Shown here: one piece after another, positions 35,330 to 44,500 of the stretch
Layout: each line of letters begins with the position of its first letter
Numbering within the stretch: the first letter of the stretch is position 1
Assembly (NCBI RefSeq): GCF_001577755.1
Contig: NZ_CP010776.1
Span: forward strand, 3,038,001 to 3,102,000
Origin: Rufibacter sp. DG15C
GTDB lineage: Bacteria; Bacteroidota; Bacteroidia; Cytophagales; Hymenobacteraceae
Reading direction: 5' to 3'
Length of the DNA: 64,000 nucleotides
Translations under genes and position numbers: made by a program
Notes under the pieces: model-generated
What the model saw: the letters and a program-made list of their open reading frames with translations, nothing else
Databases searched by the model: none
Told to the model about the DNA's origin: nothing

Positions 35330-36568
35330 ATGGCAGATTTACTAGATACCTTACGAGGATATATTACCCCAGACCTCATTTCAAGAACTAGCAGCCAATT
35401 AGGTGAAAGTGAACCTGCAACTGAAAAGGCATTTAATGGTGTCCTCCCAACCGTATTAGGTGGATTGGTGCACCGCGCTTCTGAACCGGGTGGAATAGGT
35501 TCTATCTTTAACCTCATCAGGCAGAGCGGTGACAGCGCCTTAAATAATCTTACTAATACCGTACCTGGTGCTCCAGATGGTACTTTACCTGCCGGTAATC
35601 AATTCTTATCCTCTATTTTTGGCAACAACCAGAGCGGAATAAGCAATGCGCTAAGTTCTTATGCGGGTATTAAATCTACTTCGGTAACTGCCATCCTTAG
35701 CTATATTGCTCCTTTGGTTTTAGGCTTTTTGGGTAAAAAAACCCAAGAGGATAGGCTAGATGAAGCAGGTTTTAGCAGTTACTTAAATAGCCAGAAATCA
35801 AGTATTATGAACGCTCTGCCTGCAGGCATTGGTAGTCTGTTGGGTATTGGTGGATTGGGCGGTGCGGCTGCTACGGCTGCTTCTCATTTTGACCGACCAA
35901 CGCACGCTACTGCGAGTGAAAGAATTCATGCCACCACGCCTGTTCCAGAGAAAAAAACTAATTGGCTTTGGCCATTAATCTTGGGGCTTGCTGCCATCCT
36001 GTTGTTGTTCTTTGGTTTACGAAGCTGCAATGATGAACCTGAAACCGAGACTGTAACCACTGAGACAGTAACTACAGAAACGGAAACCGCAGAGCCCATT
36101 GACAATGCTTCTGGTCTTACTGAAAGAGAGATACCAGGAGGAGTAAGGCTTAACATATCGCCAAATGGGATAGAAAGTAAATTGATTGCCTTTATTGAAG
36201 ACGGTAGTAAATCTCCAGATAAAACCAGCTGGTTTAGTTTTGATCGTTTGAATTTTGAAACTGGCAGCGCTCGTATTCAGCCTCAGTCACAAGAACAGAT
36301 TGATAACATAGCGCAAATTCTCAAAGCCTACCCAAATGTTTCAATTAAGATAGGTGGCTATACAGATAATGTAGGGCAGCCGGCTTCTAATCTTACGCTC
36401 TCTCAGAACAGAGCAATTGCGGTGAAAGATGCTATCCAAAAACTTGGGATTGATGCTTCACGGTTAGAAGCCGAAGGATATGGTGAACAGCACCCAGTAG
36501 CAGACAATACCACAGAAGAAGGTCGTGCCCGAAACAGACGCATTGATGTGTTAGTCACCAAGAAGTAA
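35330..36568 (+). CDS. DUF937-OmpA fusion membrane protein
   Basis: The protein has about 412 residues from MADLLDTLRGYITPDLISR at 35330; an upstream ATG at 35270 adds 20 AT-coded residues that do not fit. The N-terminal half (1-170) matches DUF937: ATEKAFNGVLPTVLGGLVHRA and the Ile-Leu-Ser-Tyr-Ile-Ala-Pro-Leu-Val-Leu-Gly-Phe-Leu segment. One membrane helix, NWLWPLILGLAAILLLFFG (about 212-230), follows. An acidic Thr/Glu linker (ETVTTETVTTETETAE) leads to a C-terminal OmpA domain (FETGSARIQPQSQEQIDNIAQ ... IKIGGYTDNVG ... RRIDVLV) that should bind peptidoglycan. This layout places DUF937 in the cytoplasm and OmpA in the periplasm. Its role is unknown. Confidence 0.87.
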   Translation: MADLLDTLRGYITPDLISRTSSQLGESEPATEKAFNGVLPTVLGGLVHRASEPGGIGSIFNLIRQSGDSALNNLTNTVPGAPDGTLPAGNQFLSSIFGNNQSGISNALSSYAGIKSTSVTAILSYIAPLVLGFLGKKTQEDRLDEAGFSSYLNSQKSSIMNALPAGIGSLLGIGGLGGAAATAASHFDRPTHATASERIHATTPVPEKKTNWLWPLILGLAAILLLFFGLRSCNDEPETETVTTETVTTETETAEPIDNASGLTEREIPGGVRLNISPNGIESKLIAFIEDGSKSPDKTSWFSFDRLNFETGSARIQPQSQEQIDNIAQILKAYPNVSIKIGGYTDNVGQPASNLTLSQNRAIAVKDAIQKLGIDASRLEAEGYGEQHPVADNTTEEGRARNRRIDVLVTKK

Positions 36569-36694
36569 GCAAATTGTAACCTGCAGATTAGTAATTGCTT
36601 TCACCTTACTTCAGGGAGTTTTTGTAAAAATTTAGAATCCGGTTTTAGAATAATTATCACTGAAGGATAATCCATAATTTAATAACATTGAGGT

Positions 36695-36731
36695 AAAAAA
36701 GCCCGTCAGTCTATTCTGACGGGCTTTTTAA
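36695..36731. terminator. Bidirectional terminator between OmpA-fusion gene and corA
   Basis: AAAAAAGCCCGTCAG-tctatt-CTGACGGGCTTTTTA is a strong stem with A and T tracts, between the convergent genes ending at 36568 and 36798. Confidence 0.88.
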
Positions 36732-36797
36732 ATTTTATATTGAAAAATTTCTTCCAAAGCTCAATTAGCTGATTCTTAGAATAAGTAATGAATAGGG

Positions 36798-37703
36798 TTA
36801 TAACCAACGCTTCCGCTTAAACCAAAGAAATATTACTAATGACACAGCTCCCATTATGCCAATGACCGCAGGGTAACCTAACCGCTGCTTAAGTTCAGGC
36901 ATAAACTCGAAATTCATGCCGTATATACCGGCAATGAAGGTAAGTGGTAAGAAGAATGCTGAAAATAAGGTAAGCACGCGCATCACCTCATTTGTTTTTT
37001 GTGAAGAAAGGGATAAGTAGGTGTTGATGAGGTTGTTAGTTCCTTCATTTACCTCTTCAAATTGAGTCTCTAGATGAACATGTAGGTCTTCTGTGTCTTG
37101 TAAGGAAGTTGGTTGAAAAGCACCTTGCCGCATGCCTCCTAACACTGATTCTGTTAACCTAAGTACACGGCGGCATACCGCTCCTTTGCGCTTAAGATGG
37201 TAAAGGCCTTTTATTAAGGGAGGCATCTTTTCGTTGAGAAAAGTCTTGGCCTCATAATAGTCTAACTCCTCAGCCAGCCGATAAGAGGGTGTCTCATAAC
37301 TCCGCAGAGAGGCTTTTACTAATTTAGGTACTAAATCTGCGGGAGATTTTACGATAGAAGTCATCACATACTTTTCCCGCACAGACTCAATCATTTGGGA
37401 GGAGTTGCGGTGAATAGTAATCAGAAATGCTCCTGATTGAAAAATAGCCACTTTGTTAGTGATTTCTTGAATGGTGTCTGCTTCTCGGTGGGCTTGAGCG
37501 TCATATACCCGCAAAATCAAGAAGTTTATGTCTCCAATACTTTCAAACTTAGGGAGGTGTTCTGGCTGAAGGGAGTCAATCACTGAGGTTTTAGGTAGCT
37601 TATAGAATTCAGCTACTTCTAACAATTCTTTTTCAGAGGGGCTTTCCAAGTCAATCCATTGCCAAGTGGTAGAAGGATCTGATATTAAAGATTTTTTCAT
37701 CAC
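36798..37703 (-). CDS. corA: CorA-family magnesium/divalent cation transporter
   Basis: The 301-residue protein has a long soluble N-terminal part with the helical funnel. Two C-terminal membrane helices (VLTLFSAFFLPLTFIAGIYGMNF and PAVIGIMGAVSLVIFLWF) follow. The signature GMN is present in YGMNFEFMPEL at the pore mouth. The end RKRW is the usual basic tail. CorA forms a pentameric Mg2+ channel in the inner membrane. The second codon is also ATG. It is monocistronic, convergent with the OmpA fusion and divergent from kinase B. Confidence 0.93.
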   Translation of the reverse strand: MMKKSLISDPSTTWQWIDLESPSEKELLEVAEFYKLPKTSVIDSLQPEHLPKFESIGDINFLILRVYDAQAHREADTIQEITNKVAIFQSGAFLITIHRNSSQMIESVREKYVMTSIVKSPADLVPKLVKASLRSYETPSYRLAEELDYYEAKTFLNEKMPPLIKGLYHLKRKGAVCRRVLRLTESVLGGMRQGAFQPTSLQDTEDLHVHLETQFEEVNEGTNNLINTYLSLSSQKTNEVMRVLTLFSAFFLPLTFIAGIYGMNFEFMPELKQRLGYPAVIGIMGAVSLVIFLWFKRKRWL

Positions 37704-37875
37704 TAAGTATTATCAAGGATTGGTTTAGTTGTTAAGCAAAAATAAGCCCTTCCTAGTTATTAGCTGCTATGCTTTCTACCTATTGCGGGTAAAACTTTTA
37801 TTTGCAAAATGCACTATATTACGATGCGTCATAACGCTGTTGGTCCTAGTTTTTTTACTACCTGATTAAACTACT

Positions 37876-40044
37876 TTGAAGAGTTATCTGAATACAGCTG
37901 CATGGGGCAAGTTGGCGTATTATTCCCAAGATCTACTTTGTGTCACAGACAAAGAGGGGAAATTTCTCCATTTAAACGGGGCCTGCCATCAAATCTTGGG
38001 ATATACCAAAGAAGAGATGGTAGGCCACTTGTATTCAGAATTCCTTTTCCCTGAAGACTTACTCTTATCAGAGCAAACACGCTTACATCAATTTAAGACC
38101 TCCCGGAATATAAGCTATGAAAACAGGTATGTTCATAAAAATGGGCAGATAGTACACTTGCTATGGTCTACAACTTGGTCTGAGGAGGAGGAGGTATTTT
38201 ACGCGGTAGGACGCAACAACACCGAGCTCAAGGAAAGCAGGTTGAAACTACAGGAAAGTGAACAGAAATTTAAAGCCCTGTTTGAGAACAATCCAGACAT
38301 CATATTTCTTGAAAACACGCAAGGAGAACTTACAGATGTGAATATTAAATTCTGTGAGATTTTAGAAATTGACAAAGAGCAAGTGCTTGGGAAGAAGATG
38401 GTAGATTTTTTGCCTCCAGACATCGCTTCGCTTGAATCCTCTAGTTTTCAGGAAGCCTTAACCGATAAGACTGTTAATTTCATACAGGATTGGTTAACCA
38501 AAACAGGAGAAGTCCTGACTTTTGAAGTTGAAAGGATTCCCATTAAAATAGGTCATAAAATCGTTGGTGTACAGACGATTGCCGTTGATATAACAACCAA
38601 GGTGCGGGCGTATGAAACTATCCAAAATCAGGCCCATAAACTTAATGTAACGTTAGAGAGCATCACAGATGCTTTCTTGACGGTGGACAAAAATTGGCGA
38701 ATCACTTACCTCAACAACGAAGCAGAATCTGTTCTCCCTTTTAACAGAGAAAAAGATATTGGGGTCAGCATTTGGGACATATTTCCTGAGGAGGTGGGTG
38801 GGGAATCCTACACCCACTATCAAAATGCGGTAGCAACTGGACAAACTGCCAATTTTATCACCCATCTTAAGGAGTATGGTAAATGGTTTAGGGTCAAAGC
38901 CTATCCGTATGAAGACGGCCTCTCCATTTACTTTGATGATATAACGCAGCAAGTGCTTAGCCAGCATGAACTGGAAAAGCTATCCTTGGTGGCTAGTAAT
39001 ACTACCAACGGAGTAATGATTGCCAATAGGGAGTGGGAGATTGAGTGGGTTAACAAAGGGTTTACCCGGCTCACAGGTTTCAGCCCGGAAGAAGCAATCG
39101 GTAAAAAGCCAAGTGAATTTTTGCATACCTCCAACACAGATCAAAACTCCTTTGAACAGGTAAAAGATAAATTACTTGCAGGAGAGGCCGTGTTCTATGA
39201 ACTGCAGATAGCAAAAAAATCAGGAGAAGACCTATGGCTGAATATTGACATAAGTCCCATTTTGGATGAGGATGGTCAGATAAAGCGGTTTATAGGGATA
39301 CAGACAGACATTACCGCCCTTAAAAGGTCAGAGCTTGAACTTTCACATTTAGCCAAAGATCTTTATGTGCAAAATAGTGACCTGCAGCAATTTACGTACA
39401 TAGTGTCACACAACTTGCGGGCGCCCGTGGCCAATGTTATGGCCCTGTCAGACCTGCTTTTAAGTTTAGACAAAGGATCTGAAAAGTTTGATAAATCACT
39501 TAACTACCTTCGTTTGAGTGCTTATGAATTGGACAACGTCATGCGCGACATGAACACCATACTTAGCATTAGAGATAGCAAAGGCAATCTTGAAAGAGAA
39601 GAGTTTCTATTGGTAGATTTAGTGACTCAGGCCTTGTCTCCCTTTAAAGAGGTGGTTGAAAAGGCGGGAGATATGGTGAGCTTGAATATTCCTGAAAACT
39701 TTACTGTGCGTACAAACAAGGCTTACCTATACAGCATATTTTACAACCTCTTCTCAAATGCAGTAAAATACAAAGCCCAGGATAGGCGGCTTGAGATTAA
39801 GATCAAATGCTTCGGAACGCTGCAAGATGGTACTGTCATATCCTTTTCTGACAACGGAAGAGGGTTTGACCTTGACAAGGCAGGAGGAGACGTATTTAAA
39901 CTCTATAAACGATTTCATCATAACATTGAGGGGAGAGGTATGGGGCTCTTTTTAGTAAAATCTCATCTAGATGCTTTGGGGGGGCATGTTGAAGTGAGTA
40001 GTCAACCTGGCAAGGGTACAAGGTTCTTAATACACCTTCCATAG
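37876..40044 (+). CDS. Multi-PAS sensor histidine kinase (kinase B, paralogue of kinase A)
   Basis: The 722-residue protein starts at TTG 37876 (MKSYLNTAAWGKLAYYSQDLL); no ATG precedes the first PAS domain. PAS units lie at about 12-118, 125-240, 252-360 and 370-485. The phospho-acceptor segment FTYIVSHNLRAPVANVMA has His512. The HATPase domain shows NLFSNAVKYKAQDRRL, SDNGRGFD and GRGMGLFLVKSHLDALGG. No receiver or membrane segment is present. It shares the same plan and many identical blocks with kinase A near kaiC. A GAF-domain gene follows, with about 86 bp from stop to its ATG. Confidence 0.92.
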   Translation: MKSYLNTAAWGKLAYYSQDLLCVTDKEGKFLHLNGACHQILGYTKEEMVGHLYSEFLFPEDLLLSEQTRLHQFKTSRNISYENRYVHKNGQIVHLLWSTTWSEEEEVFYAVGRNNTELKESRLKLQESEQKFKALFENNPDIIFLENTQGELTDVNIKFCEILEIDKEQVLGKKMVDFLPPDIASLESSSFQEALTDKTVNFIQDWLTKTGEVLTFEVERIPIKIGHKIVGVQTIAVDITTKVRAYETIQNQAHKLNVTLESITDAFLTVDKNWRITYLNNEAESVLPFNREKDIGVSIWDIFPEEVGGESYTHYQNAVATGQTANFITHLKEYGKWFRVKAYPYEDGLSIYFDDITQQVLSQHELEKLSLVASNTTNGVMIANREWEIEWVNKGFTRLTGFSPEEAIGKKPSEFLHTSNTDQNSFEQVKDKLLAGEAVFYELQIAKKSGEDLWLNIDISPILDEDGQIKRFIGIQTDITALKRSELELSHLAKDLYVQNSDLQQFTYIVSHNLRAPVANVMALSDLLLSLDKGSEKFDKSLNYLRLSAYELDNVMRDMNTILSIRDSKGNLEREEFLLVDLVTQALSPFKEVVEKAGDMVSLNIPENFTVRTNKAYLYSIFYNLFSNAVKYKAQDRRLEIKIKCFGTLQDGTVISFSDNGRGFDLDKAGGDVFKLYKRFHHNIEGRGMGLFLVKSHLDALGGHVEVSSQPGKGTRFLIHLP

Positions 40045-40130
40045 TGACATAGCTTACACCCAATTTCTTGCGCAATCGTATAACCTAAGCCTTGGAAATT
40101 CATCCTAGGGTGAGAATTAAGGGTAGATAT

Positions 40131-40646
40131 ATGTGTAAGAGACCCAATGATCCTTATAATACTGTTGAAGAACAGACCAGGCTAGAAAAGCTTTATGGCT
40201 ACAGCGCCATTGATGATTATGAGCTTTCAGGCACTTTCAAACATGTAGCCAGTTTGGCAGCGCGCATCTTTGATGTACCACTTGCGTTCGTGAATTTTGT
40301 AGATAAAGAGAATGTGCTGATTAAGGCTAGTATTGGAGCTGATGGGGTAGAAAGTATTTCCAGAGAAATAGGGTTATGCTCCCTGGCCATCCAGCAGGAA
40401 AAAGTGACCGTGATCAAGAATGCCAAACTGGATCCACTTTTCTTTTCTAATCCAATTGTGCACGGGGACTTTGGCATGCAATTTTACGCTGGCGCTCCTA
40501 TCCGGACTCCAGATGGTTTTAACATTGGGGTAGTGGCCGTGGCAGACCGGAAACCTAGGCATTTTACAGCGGAGCAAGAGGAATTATTAGAAGAGTTAGC
40601 ATCCTTGGTCATGGATGAACTGGAAGAGTGGCAGTCCAAAAAATAG
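40131..40646 (+). CDS. GAF domain protein
   Basis: The protein has about 171 residues from MCKRPNDPYNTVEEQTRLEKLYGYSAID at 40131; a TTG at 40092 would add 13 residues. The N-terminal RLEKLYGYSAID is the typical lead-in to free-standing GAF proteins. The GAF core (about 35-160) has ARIFDVPLAFVNFVDKENVLIKASIG, ISREIGLCSLAIQQEKVTVIKNAKLDPLF, and MQFYAGAPIRTPDGFNIGVVAVADRKPR. It may bind a small ligand or chromophore. Position just after kinase B suggests a shared signalling role. Confidence 0.88.
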   Translation: MCKRPNDPYNTVEEQTRLEKLYGYSAIDDYELSGTFKHVASLAARIFDVPLAFVNFVDKENVLIKASIGADGVESISREIGLCSLAIQQEKVTVIKNAKLDPLFFSNPIVHGDFGMQFYAGAPIRTPDGFNIGVVAVADRKPRHFTAEQEELLEELASLVMDELEEWQSKK

Positions 40647-40649
40647 TAT

Positions 40650-40691
40650 AAAGCAAAAAGCCCAACCTTTTAAGGTTGGGCTTTTTGCTTT
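40650..40691. terminator. Bidirectional terminator after GAF gene
   Basis: AAAGCAAAAAGCCCAACCTT-ttaa-GGTTGGGCTTTTTGCTTT is near-perfect over 19-20 bp with A/T tracts. It separates the convergent GAF and YciE-like genes. Confidence 0.88.
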
Positions 40692-40705
40692 AGTCCTTGT
40701 CTAAA

Positions 40706-41197
40706 CTATTCTGCTTTCTGGTTGATATATCCTTTGGCAAGCTTGTTCAAGAGGGTGTCCGTTTTCTGTTCCTCCTCAAGAGTTTGTCTCAATAGTTGTG
40801 CGGCTTCTGGGTGGCCCAAGCGCTCTGCGTAGTGTGCTGCTGTACCATATCCAGCAATCTCATAATGCTCAATGCGTTGTGCAGAAGCAATTAGGCCCGC
40901 ATCTTTCACTTCTGGGCTAGCGTCTTCTTCTATGGTCTCTTCACCTTCTTCAACCAAGCCTTCCATGGCTTTACACTTAATGCGACCTGGGCTAATGCCA
41001 ATAAGCTCACAAACTTTTTCAAGACGGGCTTTCTGCTCTTTTGTTTCTTCTAAGTGGGTCTCAAAAGCTTTTCTAAGCTTAACGTCTTCGGTGGCTTTCG
41101 CCATTTTAGGAAGTGCCTCTATCAGTTGCTTTTCAGCACTGTACAGGTCTTTTAACTGGTGTTCAAACAGGTCTTCTAAGGTTTTTAATTTAGCCAT
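40706..41197 (-). CDS. YciE/DUF892 ferritin-like protein
   Basis: The 163-residue protein MAKLKTLEDLFEHQLKDLYSAEKQLIEALPKMAKA is the standard YciE start. It has the ferritin-like four-helix pattern with conserved E/H positions (LYSAEKQL, THLEETKEQ, AQRIEHYEIAGYGTA, LLRQTLEEEQKTD). The family is stress-induced and binds metal in a di-iron-type site. Its exact reaction is not established. It is monocistronic, ending at the shared terminator with the GAF gene. Confidence 0.92.
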   Translation of the reverse strand: MAKLKTLEDLFEHQLKDLYSAEKQLIEALPKMAKATEDVKLRKAFETHLEETKEQKARLEKVCELIGISPGRIKCKAMEGLVEEGEETIEEDASPEVKDAGLIASAQRIEHYEIAGYGTAAHYAERLGHPEAAQLLRQTLEEEQKTDTLLNKLAKGYINQKAE

Positions 41198-41518
41198 AAT
41201 GGTATAGGTTCTGTTGGATAGTTTTCGCTTGGTCTATACGCGGGGGCTACCAAAGAGTTAATCTTAAAAGTGGATTGTATGAAACTTGCCAAGCAGGATT
41301 CATACAACACTCTTATCTGTTTCTACTTGGTTGCTAGAAAGAACCCATACAAATAGGTTGATTTCAAGAGGCTGTCGCTGTGAATGAAATATTGTTGAAG
41401 TTCTTTTGAAAAAGTAACTCAATTCCACTTTTTCAAAAGAATAATTCTATATAGATGCCATCAAATAAACCAGACTATTTGTAAGTTTAAAGAACGAAAC
41501 TCTTCCCTCTACACCTAC
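41198..41518. other. Intergenic region upstream of alpha-2-macroglobulin gene, with two hairpins
   Basis: This 321-bp region separates divergent genes. It holds an inverted repeat TTGTATGAA / TTCATACAA (41275-41307) and a perfect 15-bp inverted repeat (41401-41441). No ORF is present. Confidence 0.6.
41401..41441. repeat. Perfect 15-bp inverted repeat upstream of alpha-2-macroglobulin gene
   Basis: TTCTTTTGAAAAAGT, an 11-base loop, then ACTTTTTCAAAAGAA. It lies 78 bp before the gene start and could be an operator or an RNA hairpin in the leader. It is unrelated to the palindromic repeat family. Confidence 0.65.
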
Positions 41519-44500
41519 ATGAAGTTTTCTGCCACCTCCTTTTTCATCCGTGCTTTGCAGGGATTGAGTCTTCTAATTCTAATTTGTACGGTCAGTTGCC
41601 GCGGCAAAAGTGATGAGCTTAGGTTGGACCGCCAGAACTTTCAAGAGGAGATTGAACAGGAGCAGAACCTAGTCTTCACCTTTGATAAAAAGTTGGTGTC
41701 AGATTCCCTGCTGAACCAATGGGACACGGTACCCTATATTAAGTTCACCCCGGCGGTTGAAGGCAAGTTCAAATGGGCCAGCCCCGATGAATTGGTGTTT
41801 TCACCCACCAAACCTTTTGCTCCGTCTACCAATTATAAGGCAGAGTTGACACCTAATCTGCTCAAGCACGCAGAGAATAAATTCAAGATTCCGGCAGGGC
41901 AAGAGGTTCAGTTTCATACACCCTTTCTGGTACTAGAAAAAACCAGAACGTTTTGGGTACAGAACCAAAACAACCCCAATGAACTAGAAGCCAGCATTCA
42001 GTTGAACTTTAACTATCCGGTGACTTATGCCAAGCTGATAGATCTTTTGAAAGTGTATCAAGAACAGACCGCTTTGCCATTTGAATTAGTAAGCAGCAAC
42101 CGAGATCAGCTGACGCTTAAAGTAAAGCAAGTCAACCAAAGCTCAAGTGGTCCCATTGCCCTACGTCTTATCATTGCCAAAGGCCTCACTACTGCCGGCA
42201 GTTCTTACGCTACTCCCCAAACCATAGACAAAGAAATTTCCCTTCCCACCAAGGCGCAGATGCAAGTTCGGGAAGTATATGGCACACAAGAAGAAGGACA
42301 GGAAAGCATTTATGTGTACACTTCACAACCCGTTACCAATCCAGATGTGCAGAGCTTAGTGACCGTAAGTCCCTACCGAACCTTTACAGTTGAACGACTG
42401 GACAATGGGTTGGTGCTCAGAGGCAGTTTTACCGGAAGCTCTGCCTATACAGTTTCTGTTTCTGGGGAACTAAGCGGCATCGTTGGGCAACCATTGGGGC
42501 AGACTTCCCAACATAGGGTTGACTTTGGGAACACTACACCCACGCTTTCATTTGTGGACCAAAAAGCCGTGTACCTCAGCAGTCAGGGTTCCCGAAACCT
42601 TGCTTTAAATCTAGCCCAGGTACCCCGCATCAAAGTGACCATCAGCAAGGTGTATGAAAACAACATTCTTCGTTTCCTGCAAGAGGGCAAGTCTTATGAC
42701 GGCTATTATAATGAGGAAACGGAGGAGTATCATGATTATGAAACTTATCAGGTAAGCGAGCAGAACGGTAAAGTTATTTATGAACGGGAGTACGAAGCTG
42801 GGAGCCTGCCTAAAAGTGGAAGCCAATCCTTGCTAAATCTTGATCTAGCCGACCTGGATTTTGACAGCCAGTTCAAAGGCCTGTATGTCTTGACCGTGGC
42901 CAGCGCTGATAAAATCTGGATGCAGGATTCCAAAATCATCTCGGTCTCGGATATAGGCTTGATTGCCAAGCAAGGCCAGAATGAGGTAATGCTGTTTGCC
43001 AATTCCATCCATACCGCCGAGGCCCTGTCTGGAGTAGAGGTAAGGTTCATTAGCACCAACAACCAGGTGGTATACAAAGCCACGACAGATGACGATGGAG
43101 TAGCCCGTCTGCCAGATATGGCCAAGAACGCGCCTGACTTTAAAATTAGCCTCATCACGGCGCGCCAAGGACAGGACTTTAACTACCTGCCCTACAGCCA
43201 GACCACCGTCAACACCTCGCGCTTTGACGTGGGCGGCAAGCGCTTGGAAGGCGTAATCTATGACGCATTCATATACGGAGACCGCGACTTGTACCGGCCC
43301 GGCGACACCGTGCACGTGAATACGCTGGTACGTACCCCAGAATGGAAAACCGTGGCCAGCCTGCCCATTAAAATCAAGCTCCTATTGCCCAATGGAAAAG
43401 AGTACCGCAGCCAGAAGGGCACCTTGAACCAAGAGGGAGCCCGCACGACAGATTTCTACCTGCCAGCCTCGGCGGTGACCGGTACCTACACGCTAGAGGT
43501 GTATTCTGGAAATGACGTGCTTTTGAATTCTCAGAAGATTGGCGTGGAGGAGTTCATGCCTGACCGCCTCAAAGTCACTACCAAACTCAATAAAACCAAT
43601 TTCAAAACAGGAGAGCAGGTGCAGGTAAGTCTGAATGCATTGAACCTCTTCGGGCCGCCCGCCGCCGGACGTGATTATGAAGTGCAGTTGAGCTTAAAGA
43701 AGAAAGATTTTGAACCGAAGAATTATCCTGACTACAACTTTGAGATTAATACGTCTAACGAGGTAGAGATTCAGACCAGCGTACGGCAAGGCCAGACAGA
43801 TGCGCAGGGGAACGGACAGGAGCAGTTTGAGTTGATGGGCCATAAAGATATTGGCATGCTGGACGGCTCCGTGTTTACCACCGTGTTTGATGAAACCGGC
43901 CGGCCCGTGAACCGCCTCAACCGCTTTACCGTGAGTACCCAAGAAAGCTTCTTCGGGATTAAGAAGTTTGACACCTACGTGAATACTCAAACGGCCATGC
44001 AAGTGCCGCTTATTGCCTTGAATAGCGCCGGCAGACCTACATTTGCCCGGGCACGCGTGCAGGTAGTGCGGTACTTATATGAATCGGTGATTGAGCGCAT
44101 GGACCAAAGCTACGGCTATAACTCGCAGCGCAAAGAGATTGTGTTGGTAGATGAAGCCATGGATATTCCGGCCGCTGGCAAGGTCTTCTCGTTTACGCCT
44201 TCCGCGTCCGGTGAGTATGAACTGCGCATCATGCGTCCCAATGCCTATAATTACGTGGTGCAGCGGTTCTATGCCTACGGGTATGGAAATACCCAGAATA
44301 CCTCCTTTGAAGTAAGCAAAGAAGGCGAGGTGGGCATTTCTTTGGACAAGGAAACCTATGAGGTAGGTGAAAAAGCTCAAGTCCTATTTAAGTCTCCGTT
44401 TGCAGGCAAGATTCTGGTAACCGTGGAGCAGAATAAGGTCCTGAGCTACCATTACCTGGACACCGATAAAAAAGCGGCCTCTTTTACTTTGCCCATTCAA

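Noticed and set aside
37876-40646. Kinase B and GAF gene as a phytochrome system
   Set aside because: The GAF protein lacks a convincing chromophore Cys-His signature, and there is no PHY domain or haem oxygenase nearby.
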